64,000 bases of DNA, from assembly GCA_963995505.1 (NCBI GenBank), contig OZ023182.1, positions 9,168,707-9,232,706 on the forward strand, read 5' to 3'. Origin of the DNA: Hypericum androsaemum. Lineage: Eukaryota; Streptophyta; Magnoliopsida; Malpighiales; Hypericaceae. Numbering within the stretch: position 1 is the first letter of the stretch; every line of letters begins with the position of its first letter. The notes below the pieces were generated by a model that worked only from the letters and a program-made list of their open reading frames with translations, was not told the DNA's origin and searched no databases. Shown here one piece after another: positions 34,991 through 46,122 of the stretch. The translations under genes were made by a program, and so were the position numbers.

Positions 34991-36321
34991 TTTTTTATAT
35001 TAATAAAATTTGAATACAAGATATCTTCAAAAAAATCCAAATTTCTAAAGCTCAAATTAACATCAGCGGTATCTGAGGTTTCATTGTATACCATGTTAGA
35101 AATATGCTTAAAGGCAACAGAGCCAAAGAGTCAAACCAACGCCTGAAAGGGACTACACCGAACAATAAACTGACCCCTAATCCTTCACCACCCATTCACT
35201 GGATCCATGTATAGGAAACCCAATTTCATTTGCCGGTGAGCCACCAACTACCGGCCGTCGATTCCTGACACGTGCGCTGATCACGTGAATGGGTCACACT
35301 CACCCATGGTTTTGAGTCAGAATTTGGGCAAAGTGTAAACCACTGGCTTTTGCTCGATATACGTACAGTGACGAATTAGTTTTGGAGATTTGGGAATAAG
35401 GAAGTGAATGCACCTTGGGGAAATAAAAGATTGGAGTAGCGGATAATGTAATCAGACTTTAAAGACATTTAAACCCTGTTTGAAAAGGTTTAAAAATAGA
35501 AAATTGAATTCCTTTGAAATTAGGTCCAAAATTCTTTTGAAATTATGTCGAATTTGTAGGGGACTAAACCGAATTTGGTAGTAAAATGTCTATTATACCC
35601 TTTGAAAGAAACTTTTCTATCTCACCTGGGATTGTTAGGAAGGTGTTTATGTAATATTTGAAATCAATTCCCAAAATTTAACTTATGGTTCTAAACAAGA
35701 AAATAGGAAAGTGATTTCTTTTCATTACCATTAGAAATTTGAAATGAGATTCTTTTTCTGTCAGAATTGATTCCAAACAGGCTATAACAAATCCAAACTT
35801 GGCCACTCTAAATTTTAAGATATTATTAAAAAAATTGTTCCATAAATAAAATTCGACAGTGTTCGATTGTAAGCATGTTAGAGTTGCCAAAAGTTGGTTG
35901 TGAACCATTAGTACGAAGGGAATATGTTAATGCAATCAGCCAGAAAGAGATCCATTCTTTTTACATTAAGACTAAATAGGAGAAGAAATACATACAGAGG
36001 GATGGACAAGTACTATGTAAAATCCGTGTGCCATAAGTACATCGTCTCCAAATTGTGTCAAAAAGGTGACAATTATTTCCTCCAATTTTCACCCACATCA
36101 CACTTTTGGCCACCTAACATACGGAAACCATGACAAATTAATCTTTGAATATTAGGTTTTAAAGAATTAACGAGTCACCGACTAAATATGAGAGTGTAGG
36201 GATTAGTGCAATGGAATCAACCGACCAAAACAGAAACCCAGGTGAAAACAAGTGTCTGAGATACTAGGTTTCCTCCCAAAACCATCAAACTCACATCGTC
36301 TCCACCTATCTTCTAACTCCT
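34991..36321. other. Intergenic sequence, possible small MITE
   Basis: At 35470-35785 a weak inverted pair (CCTGTTTGAAAAGG and, opposite, CCTGTTTGGAATC) may bound a small element of about 300 bp; the match is only 8-11 bases. Otherwise no gene is supported. The last 200 bases are the promoter region of ENOD93. Confidence 0.35.
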
Positions 36322-36329
36322 TATATAAA
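36322..36329 (+). promoter_or_regulatory. TATA box of the ENOD93 gene
   Basis: TATATAAA lies 146 bases before the ATG at 36468, which places the expected start near 36350-36355 and gives a leader of about 115 bases. Confidence 0.6.
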
Positions 36330-36467
36330 CCCAAGTACATCCCATTACCACCTCATCCCAAACTTCCTTAAGCTTTACACAAAAACCCTTTTTAAGGTGG
36401 GCATTAGTTCTGCAAGTAGTTCACTTTAAAAAACTCCTCAATTCCTTATTATTCAAATAAATAGGCA

Positions 36468-38363
36468 ATGGACAGAAAGATGGTCCAGTCTCCTCTTGAG
36501 AGGAACACTTTGGCTTCACTTGACCAAAAGTTGGCCATGGCAAAACGTTGCTCTCATGGTATTTATTATATACATCTCTCTCTTCCACTTTTTTTTTACT
36601 TTTGTTATCAAGTTAACTTTTCTTAATTTTTTTTATTAAGAGTAAAAAATTATTGGACTTTATTTTAAGAATAATTTTTTTAATAGTATATCTTTTACAT
36701 TCTTAAATTTTAAACAAAATAACTCATTAACTAAATATTTTTTACGACTTGTACTAACTTGTCGATTATCTCTTCCCTTTTGTTTTCCTCCTTTGCATGG
36801 TTTTCTTTTCTCTGAGTTGTCTTTTTTATGTTCAGCTTTATCTCCTTTTCACTTTTTAAGCGTGGTTTCTCAATTCTTTTCAATTATGTATTTATTTTTT
36901 GATAGAAAAATTGTGTAAACGGGTTAAACCCCATCATTGTAATCATGAAAAGATACAATCTTGATCATAAGTTCACCTGAGAAATGCATATTATTTAATT
37001 ATAGGATCGTAATAAAGCCAAAAAGATTTGGTGAAGTGGTAGATGGATACTTCTCACATTTATCGAAATTTTTGAAGGGATTTTTAATTCCGTGATTCGA
37101 AATAAATCTTTTTAAAATGTGTTGGTTGCCACAACTGACAGTTTTGACGCGTAATTAACGAGTAATTACGTGTTAAACTCATTTAATTAATAAATTAATT
37201 CGTTAATAATAAATCACTTATTTGTTGAAGCAAGAGGTCCACAGGCTCGGGTCCACAGGCTCGGGTCCACAACTTCTTCGTGCTAGTCGAATTATGATCA
37301 CGTTTGAACGGATTCGTAATTGATTTTCATGAGATTTCCTTTATTGAAAATCTGATTAAAATTCTGGAACTGATCCAGAATTTTTCTTTCTTATTGAGTG
37401 GTTGTAGGAAAAGTTACAAATTGGTCCAGCCGGATTTCCCCTTTTATAGGAAAATTCGGACAACTAAAATGTGCCACGTGGCACACCACGTGGCAAGGCT
37501 ACCCCTAGCTTTGCCACGTGGTGCTTTGGACCACATGTCCGCCATGCGGCAAGGCTACCCCTAGATTTGCCACGTGGCGCCATGTGGGCTGCCACATGTG
37601 ACATCAGCGCCACGTCACGCTGCGTGGCATTGGGCCGGTCAACGCGGGTTGACCGGCCCATCCAACCCAACTTATGGGCCTAATGGGCCCGGGCCCAATT
37701 AGGCACAATAATAATTGCCTAATGGGTCCAAGGTCCAACAGCAACCCATAACCCAAAGCCCAAGAGGCCTTCTGGGTTTTCTTTTCTCTCATTGGGTACA
37801 ATGGTAATAAAAAATTGAGGCATTTAAACCCATAAATAAAAATTTTACTTTTTATAACAATATTTCGTTAGTCCAAAAACTATAAACTACTCTGATTATT
37901 TATTAATAATTATATTTGTTTTTGAACATTGATATCCACAGAAGGAGTGGTCGCTGGAGCTAAGGCAGCTGCTATTGCTACGGTTGCCACTGCAATTCCA
38001 ACTGTAAGTTTTTTGAACACAACATTTTTAACGGTGGATTAACAATTATTGACAACCTTTAATTTGAGACAATTAACGAAAAATTAAACCCAAATTTTGA
38101 AATTGAATGTGCAGCTTGCTAGTGTAAGAATGCTGCCGTGGGCGAGGGCCAACCTTAATCACACCGCACAAGCTCTGATTATCTCCACAGGTTACAATTA
38201 GATCATAATTAGCTTCATACAGTGATTATATATATGCTATTGTAATTAATTGTGAATATATGTTCGTTTAATTGCAGTGGCTGGAGCAGCATATTTCATC
38301 GTGGCAGACAAGACTGTCCTGGCAAAAGCAAGAAAGAACTCCTTCAGTAGAATTGATGCATGA
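36468..38363 (+). CDS. ENOD93: Early nodulin 93 (ENOD93), 104 aa
   Basis: Four plus-strand exons join in frame: 36468-36558, 37942-38003, 38115-38190 and 38278-38363 (315 bases with stop). The product carries the family core: LASLDQKLAMAKRCSHEGVV, AGAKAAAIATVATAIPTLAS, VRMLPWARANLNHTAQALII, and AGAAYFIVADKTVLAKARKN. Its length fits ENOD93 proteins, about 100-115 residues. Two hydrophobic segments (about 32-55 and 70-86) predict a small membrane protein. In legumes the gene is nodule-induced; in cereals it is linked to nitrogen response and mitochondria. In a non-nodulating plant a role in symbiosis is not implied. Intron 1 is unusually long (1383 bp) because it contains inserted sequence, but splice sites are intact. 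Confidence 0.93.
37119..37750. repeat. Inserted GC-rich, CACGTGG-rich sequence in ENOD93 intron 1
   Basis: Starting with TGTTGGTTGCCACAACTGAC, this segment differs in composition from the AT-rich intron around it. It holds a tandem repeat (CCACAGGCTCGGGT at 37239-37266) and many copies of GCCACGTGG or CCACGTGGC in both orientations (37473-37580), with the pair GGCAAGGCTACCCCTAG repeated twice. The TGTTGG start and the CCAACA near 37735 suggest a solo LTR, but no target duplication was found. Confidence 0.5.
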
Positions 38364-39641
38364 ATTTGAATCAGAGAGAATTAGCATTTAGTTGTTAAAT
38401 ATTAAATGCTGGTTGCTCTTCTTTATGTAAATCCATCATCTATTGTTTACATAAATAATGATGGGGATTGGCCTAGCTAATTATATTGATGTACTCCCTT
38501 TCCAGCCAATTGAAACATTATAAGAGCACAATAGAAAATATTTTGCTTTTCCTTTGTACTGTCTTTATATTAATACAATCGGAAGTACGATGATCATAAT
38601 GGAAGGTTGTAATATAAGGTTACCGATCCTAGTTTTTTTAAAGGTAAATTTTGTATCAATAATTATACCTTATTAGGAATTGAATCTGGTCTTTCGTCAA
38701 ATTCTCTTACGCTTTGCGAAATTAATCTTAATTCTCCGGGTCAACTAAAATTAGTATCCAATGTGAGTTATTTTATGATAGTTTTTTCATACCGTGATAA
38801 TATTTAAAATTTAAATTTTTAAATAAAATTTAGAAAACTGAAAGTAAATTTATAAAGCCTACCATAAAATTATTATCAGTAAATATGATATTAAGTAGCT
38901 GGCGCATCTAACCGGCCCATTGATTCTCCAAGAATCTTACCGCTATCTCGGATACATATACCGCACATCCAATAGATTAGTATTTTATAGATAATATTTT
39001 GAGAAATTATCACTTTAAATGAGATTACTTTACATAAATTTTATTCATCTATATTTCTGAATTCAATGACTCTAAGCATAACATAAATTCGTAAGGACCG
39101 GAAGAGATTATCTCCATTATATATACAGGGCAGGATAGAAAACACAATGTTCACTTGAAATATTTGAAAGGTGATAAAAATTCTTCTAACAAATATTTAA
39201 TACTATTATATTTTTAAAAGTTTAATTTCGAGATCTCTTATAACAATCACTCACAAAATAAATTCATAGTGTTTGTTATCTCCATTATATGTATGCAGGG
39301 CAGGATATACATATTCTCCTATCTAGATGAGTCATGGAAAGCTCTCACCATTCACCAACCCTTTCAACGATTGAAACCCTTAAAAACTAAAAGGATGCCA
39401 TTTTTTCTCTCGTCATTTTCTCACTTTCAATCCCCAAATAATATCCATTTAAGGAGGATTCCAGGCCAAGGATATGAACCTCACGCGAGCGTTTTGTGGG
39501 CTGAAATGAAAAAAATGTAAACTATTGATTATCTAAGTCGGTAGATATAGATTCTAGGTTAAATTTTCGTTGAGTATCGTACAATTTGATACATTTTTAC
39601 AAAATAATATGTATCTCAAATATATAAAAACAGTTCCTGAA
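38364..39641. other. 3' flank of ENOD93 and intergenic DNA
   Basis: The first 250 bases are probably the 3' UTR. The remainder is AT-rich. A plus frame at 39269-39520 shows no known motif. Confidence 0.45.
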
Positions 39642-39646
39642 ATTTC

Positions 39647-42600
39647 TGACGTAGCGTAGCGGAAGCGGAAACTAAAATAAAGGAGATATGATAATTTCCG
39701 AGGTGAAAGCTGCCTGAACAGAACTAGATCGAAAGGGGCTCAATGCATCGCCTAACTCTTTAGGGTTATCTCGAAGGACGGTTTGAGTGTGTCACTCCTC
39801 GAATCAATAAACAGAATTGGAAACACACGGCTAGGCCGCAATGAATGAGAAACACTCTTTCAAGAAAACTCTCGGGATTCTGAAATATCAATTATCAAAT
39901 CTAAACTGTCTAATACCATACAAGACCGTGATATTTTTAGAAAATAACTACGTGGGCAAGATAACTACTAAAGTTTAATTAAAATAAAAGTAATTTAAAA
40001 TAAGAAATCTAACACGACTAACAAACTAATTATGAGTCCACGTCGAATAATGTATCTCACGTCTGGATAACGTTTCCACGTCAGGTTCCTCCTCGCGGAA
40101 TGAGCTTGTCCTCAAGCGACTGAACTGGATGACGATAAGACTTCCTTCCGCAAGCAACTTGAATACATCCCTTTCTTGAAAAAGACCATCAACCAATTGT
40201 CTGGCTGGAAAATTTGCTCCCTACAATGTGCAGCAATGACGACATCCTCATTCGGTTCACCTATCATTTCCTAGTTTGTAATAACCAAAGAAACTTGTTT
40301 TTTCTCCTTACGACTCATTGGCGAAAGAGGACCAAAAGTAACTTCACTCCATTTTTCTCAAGTCAATAAGTGTTCTCACGTCCATTATGAATAACATCAT
40401 TGTTAAAAACCCATGGACGACCTAATAATATGTGGCAAGCATCCATATCAACAACATCATACAAAATAATATCCTTATACACTTCCCAATAGATAAAGAA
40501 ATGGAACACTGCTTACTTACTTGAACACCGCCATTGGCTTGAATCCAACCAATCTTGTAGGGAGAAGGATGTGGGGTCGTGGTTAAACCCAATTTCTTAA
40601 TTGCATCTTTGCTGACCAAATTCTCCTGACTTCCTCCATCAATTACCACCTCACAGATATTACCTCTAATCAAACAACGGGTCCTGAATAAATAGTGTCT
40701 CTCAGAGGTGTTTATAATCTTTGATGAAGTCAAACTCAGCTTTCTAACCACTCCCACACACTCAACATCATCAACTCATAATATTCATCACCTCCTTCAG
40801 GTGCACAATAGTAACTTTCTTCTTGGTCAACATCGTGCTCAGCCAACATTACCTTCTTGGACGGACATTCACTAGCAAAGTGTCCTTTCTCAGAGTATTT
40901 ATGACAGGTAATACTAAAATTTTTATTTACCTTTCTTCCAATATCTGCAATGGTCTGTTTGCCTGCACTCTTGGAAATCTCAAAGTATGATTTCTGTTTG
41001 CCTTTCAAGGAATCTGTCAAACTCCATCTTCTCTTTTATCTCGGCTTTCAAACCCATGATGTACTGAGTAATTTGATGATCTTTATTCTCATCCACTCCA
41101 CCACATCTGGCTGCTAGTCTTTGAAACTCAGTAGTGTACTCATCGACAGAACGATTCCCCTGCTCGCAAGATAAGTACTGACTATAAAAAAGCTGCGAAT
41201 AGTCAGTGGCAAAAATCTCTTTCTCAATGCGTGCTCCATTGAAGGCCAATCACAAATTGGAGGCAAATTCTGACGCCTCCTCCTTTCTTGCTCCTTTTTT
41301 CACCAAACTGCAACTCCAAACTCCAGATTGAAAGCCACATAGTTGATTTTCTGCTCCTCAGTCATATCAACACAGGCAAAATAATTCTCCACTGAATCTA
41401 GTCAATCCAGTAACTTCTCGGACTCCAAATCACCATAGAATTTCTCAATTTGAATCTTGTATGGACGTTCAACACGAGTTTCACTTCGTACATCTCCATA
41501 CTGGTGGTGATCATCATACGCGATCATACATGCTCTCCCTCTAGCTCTACCAGCTCCTCTACCTCGACCACTCCTACCTCCAGCAGAAACATGCTCATCC
41601 TCAAACTCCTCATCTACAGGCACTGCAGGATGTTGAGTCCCTGGCATTCGGGATTCACTCAACTCAGTCACCTGTCGCTGCAAACCGGTCATCATATCTC
41701 GCATTTTCTGCATCATAGCTTCCAAAGCATCCAACCTGTTAATATCAGACATTTTGTAAACTTTTCAAACTCTCTGTACTAAGTAGCAAGTTCACCATAT
41801 GGCCAAATTTCCAATAAGTCCTCCAAGTTTTCACAAAATTTTGATACAGTCCAAAGACGCACTAGTCTAAAATTTTTAAAATCTTCTTGGACTAAACTGT
41901 AATTTATCTAGTGGCACATGTCAAACCAATCACTGATCTCTTCAGAATTTCACAGCCAGCCCCAAAGTTCTCAATTCTTCAAGATTCTCAATTCATCAAA
42001 CCCTAACACTAAATTGAGGAAAGGGGAAAGGGCAAACCCAATACAACCACCACGGGGCGCCGGTGGACTGTGGTCGGGACAGGGACACCGGTGTCAGGTC
42101 TGGCGGCAGCGGGCGGTGTCGGACTCCTCCAGAAACCCTCGGTCGGGTTTTTTCAGCTCTGAATGACGGCGAGTCTGGGACCTGGAACGTCGGGGAATGC
42201 CGCGGTGGTGCGGGATGGCCATGCGACTCGAGCGTGCGACACGGGAATGGTCAGTGGTCGACTGGGCTCCGTTCGCCGCTGATGCTTGGGTTTTCTTTAA
42301 GAAATCCTTAAATGCGACTGTCTTTTTTTTTCTCTTCTTCTTTTTTTTGGTTTTTTTTTCAGAACAAGAAATCAGATCCACGAACAAGCAAATCGAACAC
42401 TCTGATCAGGATGAACGAAGCTCCGATACTACCTGACGTAGCATAGCGAAAGCAGAAACTAAAATAAAGGGCATATGGCAATTTCCGAGGTGGAAACTGC
42501 CTGGATAGAACTAGATCGAACGGGGCTCAATGCATCGGCTAACTCTCTATAGTTGTCTCGAAGGACGGTTTGAGCGTGTCACTACTCGAATCAAGAAAAG

Positions 42601-42843
42601 GGATGCCACAATGAAAGAGAAACACTCTTTCAAGAAAATCCTCGGAGTTCTGAAATATCAATTATCAAATCTAAACTATCCAGTACCATGGTATTTATAG
42701 AAAACAACTGCGTGGGGAAGATAACTACTAAAATCTAATTAAAATAAAAGTAATTTAAAATAAGAAATCTAACACGACTAACAAACTAATTACGAGTCCA
42801 CGTCGAATAAAGTATCTCACGTCTAGATAACGTTGCCACATCA
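39647..42843 (-). mobile_element. Short Gypsy-type LTR retrotransposon, non-autonomous
   Basis: Two direct LTRs bound the element: 39647-40083 (437 bp) and 42434-42843 (410 bp), both running TGACGTAGC... to ...CCACRTCA. On the minus strand, the primer binding site GGTAGTATCGGAGC (42433-42420) follows the 5' LTR, and a purine tract GAGGAGGAACC precedes the 3' LTR at 40084-40094. The flanks are ATTTC (39642-39646) and ACTTC (42844-42848), a 4-of-5 match for the expected 5-base duplication. The interior is only about 2.35 kb, with gag and protease, and lacks reverse transcriptase, RNase H and integrase. Confidence 0.88.
40400..41752 (-). pseudogene. Gypsy gag and aspartic protease remnant
   Basis: On the minus strand, gag begins MSDINRLDALEAMMQKMRDM with a glycine/arginine tract (41752-41402). 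After shifts it continues through YLSCEQGNRSVDEYTTEFQR with LKAEIKEKMEF (41249-41000), a zinc knuckle CHKYSEKGHFASEC in which the second cysteine is tyrosine, and a retropepsin-like segment CEVVIDGGSQENLVSKDAI (about 40660-40600) with DGGS in place of the usual D[ST]G. Stops and shifts interrupt the frame, and nothing follows the protease. It is inactive. Confidence 0.8.
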
Positions 42844-42848
42844 ACTTC

Positions 42849-45447
42849 CCTTTAACACAACATTCACTTAACTTCTTCATGAACGCTATCATTCAATCAA
42901 CTTATTCATCGACACTGTTCAACATTCGTGCTCTTAATTGTATATTTATATTTTCTGCATGATAAGTATTATATGTTAATTAATAATGTATTAACTGATA
43001 AATTTAAGCAGATAACTAAAGTGTCGAACCGGAAACCCACACCACAATTTTTTAATTGTGAAATTTTAAATCACAAGGTTTTTGGTATTAAAAAAAAATC
43101 GACATTCTAAAATGAAATTTAGTTTGTATTTTATGACCAAATCACAAAACATCTATGTGTTGGTTAAGTTGTACAACGTGTAAAGGAAACCAATGTGACC
43201 ATGTCATAGGATTTTACCTTAGCGGAGATTTTAGTGAGACTCGTGGCCACAACCTCATGAATTTTACACTTTATATCATTAATAAACGTCTACTTATAAA
43301 AAAACCATTGTTGCTATGCCATTGCAAGGGCGTGTCACCTTCAGAATCCTTTATGGCATCAAATCAAAGGAGGAGGTGACTTTCGTTTTCTTAAAAAAAC
43401 CTAGAAGATCAGCGAACCCAACCGTCCTAAACAGACCAAGTTGCTCATTGACCAGATAATTCTCAAGTGGCAAGTCCCATAAATAGTTGCTATACTTATA
43501 TCCCCAGATTAAGGTTGAGCGATTATTCAATTTAAAGCCTTTTGGCAAAGAAGAGAATATCCATAATTCAAAGTTGTTAAAGCACTTAAATCAACCGCTA
43601 AGAGAGTTATTCTAGCTTAACTAAAAGGTCTTAAATTCGAGCTATTGGAAATGTAGTACTGTTAAATATTTCTTCGAAAAAATTTGCCACCTTTTAAAGT
43701 CATACCCGACTCCAATTTAGATTAGTCGGTTTAGTGGGTATCCAGATAAACGGTGGCATAAAAAAATCCATAATTCAAAAGCAACGGCTATTATATTGGC
43801 CTATGGGATGTGATTCCAAGTATTATTGAAGTAAATGGACCCCAGACAAAGGAGATCACCCAAAGAGAATAAAGAGTGAGTGGATATTGTAGAACGCTTT
43901 CCCCTTGAGATGGAATATTCACGGTGTCTGGTAGAAACGTGGCGATGAGGATTCTTACTTACCGAATCCAGCGTAACCACGTAAGCGATTGCGCTAGGCT
44001 GTGTGACCATGTGTTGCTGACCTGGCTTCCACATCAGCGGTTTTATGCCTCCACAAAAGTGTTCAAATTTGCATCAATAACCCATTTCTTTTTCATTGTT
44101 GGAATAGTCCGACGTTAGATATGGTGTGTTGTTGGGTCCAATTTTTTGTGTGAAGATTGTTGGTTCCAATTCCTAAATGTCTGCAACAACGTCCTAAATT
44201 CCGGGTTGGATATTGAATAACAACAACATAATATCAGAATGGGATTGATCACGTGACCCGTTATTGTTGCACAATCCGTTCATGGCACGTGAGAATGCTA
44301 TATTTTAGGTTACATAATAATATAAAGGAACATGTATGGATGAAATTCTCCAAGGTTGGTGAGTTGAGGAATGCATGTGGAATTGTTTTTTCAGGTTACG
44401 GCCGGCCAGTTAAGGAATGATCTCGGGGAGACATCCAACTGCAATAATAAAACAGAAAGATGATTTTGTAGGCCCACCATTAATAATTTTTTTTAAACTT
44501 CAAGTATTCAGAGTCGACATTACCCTATTTAAAGATAATTGTTCGAATTATGTCTTTTCTATTTCTAAGACGTGAACAAATACCTTTTTTAAACAAAATG
44601 GAAAGTGAAAGGAATATATGATTTGACATTCTGATAATCTGGTTTAGCATGTTTCACTTCTCAATTGGAATCAGCTGCCTAAGCTTCCAAACGCTATTTC
44701 TTCTGCAGCCTGCTAATTCTCCTGACCGACGTCGGTTCGCCGCAATCCATATTCCTTTCAACATTAATGTTTTGGAACATTCCATTTGCTTATTGGAATA
44801 AGTCTGGAAAAATTGCGCTAAGATTACTTGCCTGTCATACTTGGACCCGGTGTTACGACAGGTGGCGGGCTGCCACAGCCCGCGGATACCTATGAGCACA
44901 CTGTGTCGTGTCACAGCGGAATTTTTGTGCATGCATATGCACTATAGGCATGGAAAGGTGGTGCCCCAGTGAATATGAATCTTCCTTGCTGCTTTTAAAT
45001 TATTGCTGCAAAAGGGAAGCAACTCATCAAGCAACTAAGAGATTCGGGTGTGGGCTGCAGCTAAGAAGAACTGATTCCACATGGATAATAGAAATAAGAT
45101 AATGTAGTAAATTATTTGATTTTCACCACCTCATTTGCACCTGAACTACATACAGCCTACTCAAGGAAGGTTGATATTGCAATAGGAATCTTCAAGGACC
45201 TGGGTCAATTGCAATAAAATTCTTCAAGGACTCGGGTGAAGGTGTGGAATTAGATCTAGAAGTGATCTCGGGTACCATTTTTCCTCGCCGCAATTTTTTT
45301 CCACTAGGTTTTACTATGACGGGTGTGTAACGAGGCTTATGGTTGTAACTGTATACTTGTAAACGGGAATTCTACCCTGTTTGTAAATAAATTATGTACA
45401 TAACATAAACATCAATAACATTCTACCTTTACGAAAAAAGGCAGGTT
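42849..45447. other. Intergenic region, 2.6 kb, with a SINE-like copy
   Basis: 43590-43750 is copy 3 of the SINE-like repeat (TTATTCTAGCTTAACTAAAA ... GATTAGTCGGTTTAGTGGGT). A minus frame at 43548-43351 and another at 44932-44654 have no motif I recognise. No intact gene is seen. Confidence 0.45.
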
Positions 45448-46122
45448 GATATTGTTGGGTTATGGAGCCTGATAGTACTCGAAAGAGGGCGTTGGATGAT
45501 TGAATAAAGTCCACGCACGAGTACAAGTACTCGCCAAGGGGCCCGGCGAGTGCCATGCGAGTTTTGGAGAAAGTTGGCTGAGGAACTTGCGACAGCAAGT
45601 TAACTGGCGATAACAAGTTGGGGGAACTTGCGACATCAAGTTAACTGGCGATAGCAAGTCCGAGTTATAGAGATTTTTGGCTGGGGGCCACTGACGGCCG
45701 TCAGTCGGACACGAAAAAGTGAATTTTAGTAGACAAGTTTGCCCCTCTTGACCCCAAAACCTTTCCTAGGATTGGTGCCTCTATATATACCTATGTAAGT
45801 CTCATTGTAAAGGTGTTTTGCTCTAGTGAAAGAGTGGCTCAAATGTAAGAGCACCCAAAGAGAGTGGGAAGCCAAAAGTGAGGCATTTATTGTAAAAGGT
45901 GTGAGTGAAACACCAACGTGATATAGTGAAAAAATCTCTACCTTAGCACGCCCCCAGACGTAGACATTCTCGTAGAACCAGGTGACCGAATTTGTGTGTC
46001 TTGTCTTTGTGTGTTTATCATTCTTCTCGTATTGTGTTGTTTGGCTCCCGTGTTGTTGTTGGGCCCCCGTGTTTCACCAACAACTGGTATCAAAGCAAGT
46101 ATTTGGGCGTGGTGAGAGCAAC

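Noticed and set aside
35470..35785. A confident MITE call
   Set aside because: The inverted ends match over only about 8-11 bases and no target duplication is visible; it is noted only in the intergenic entry.
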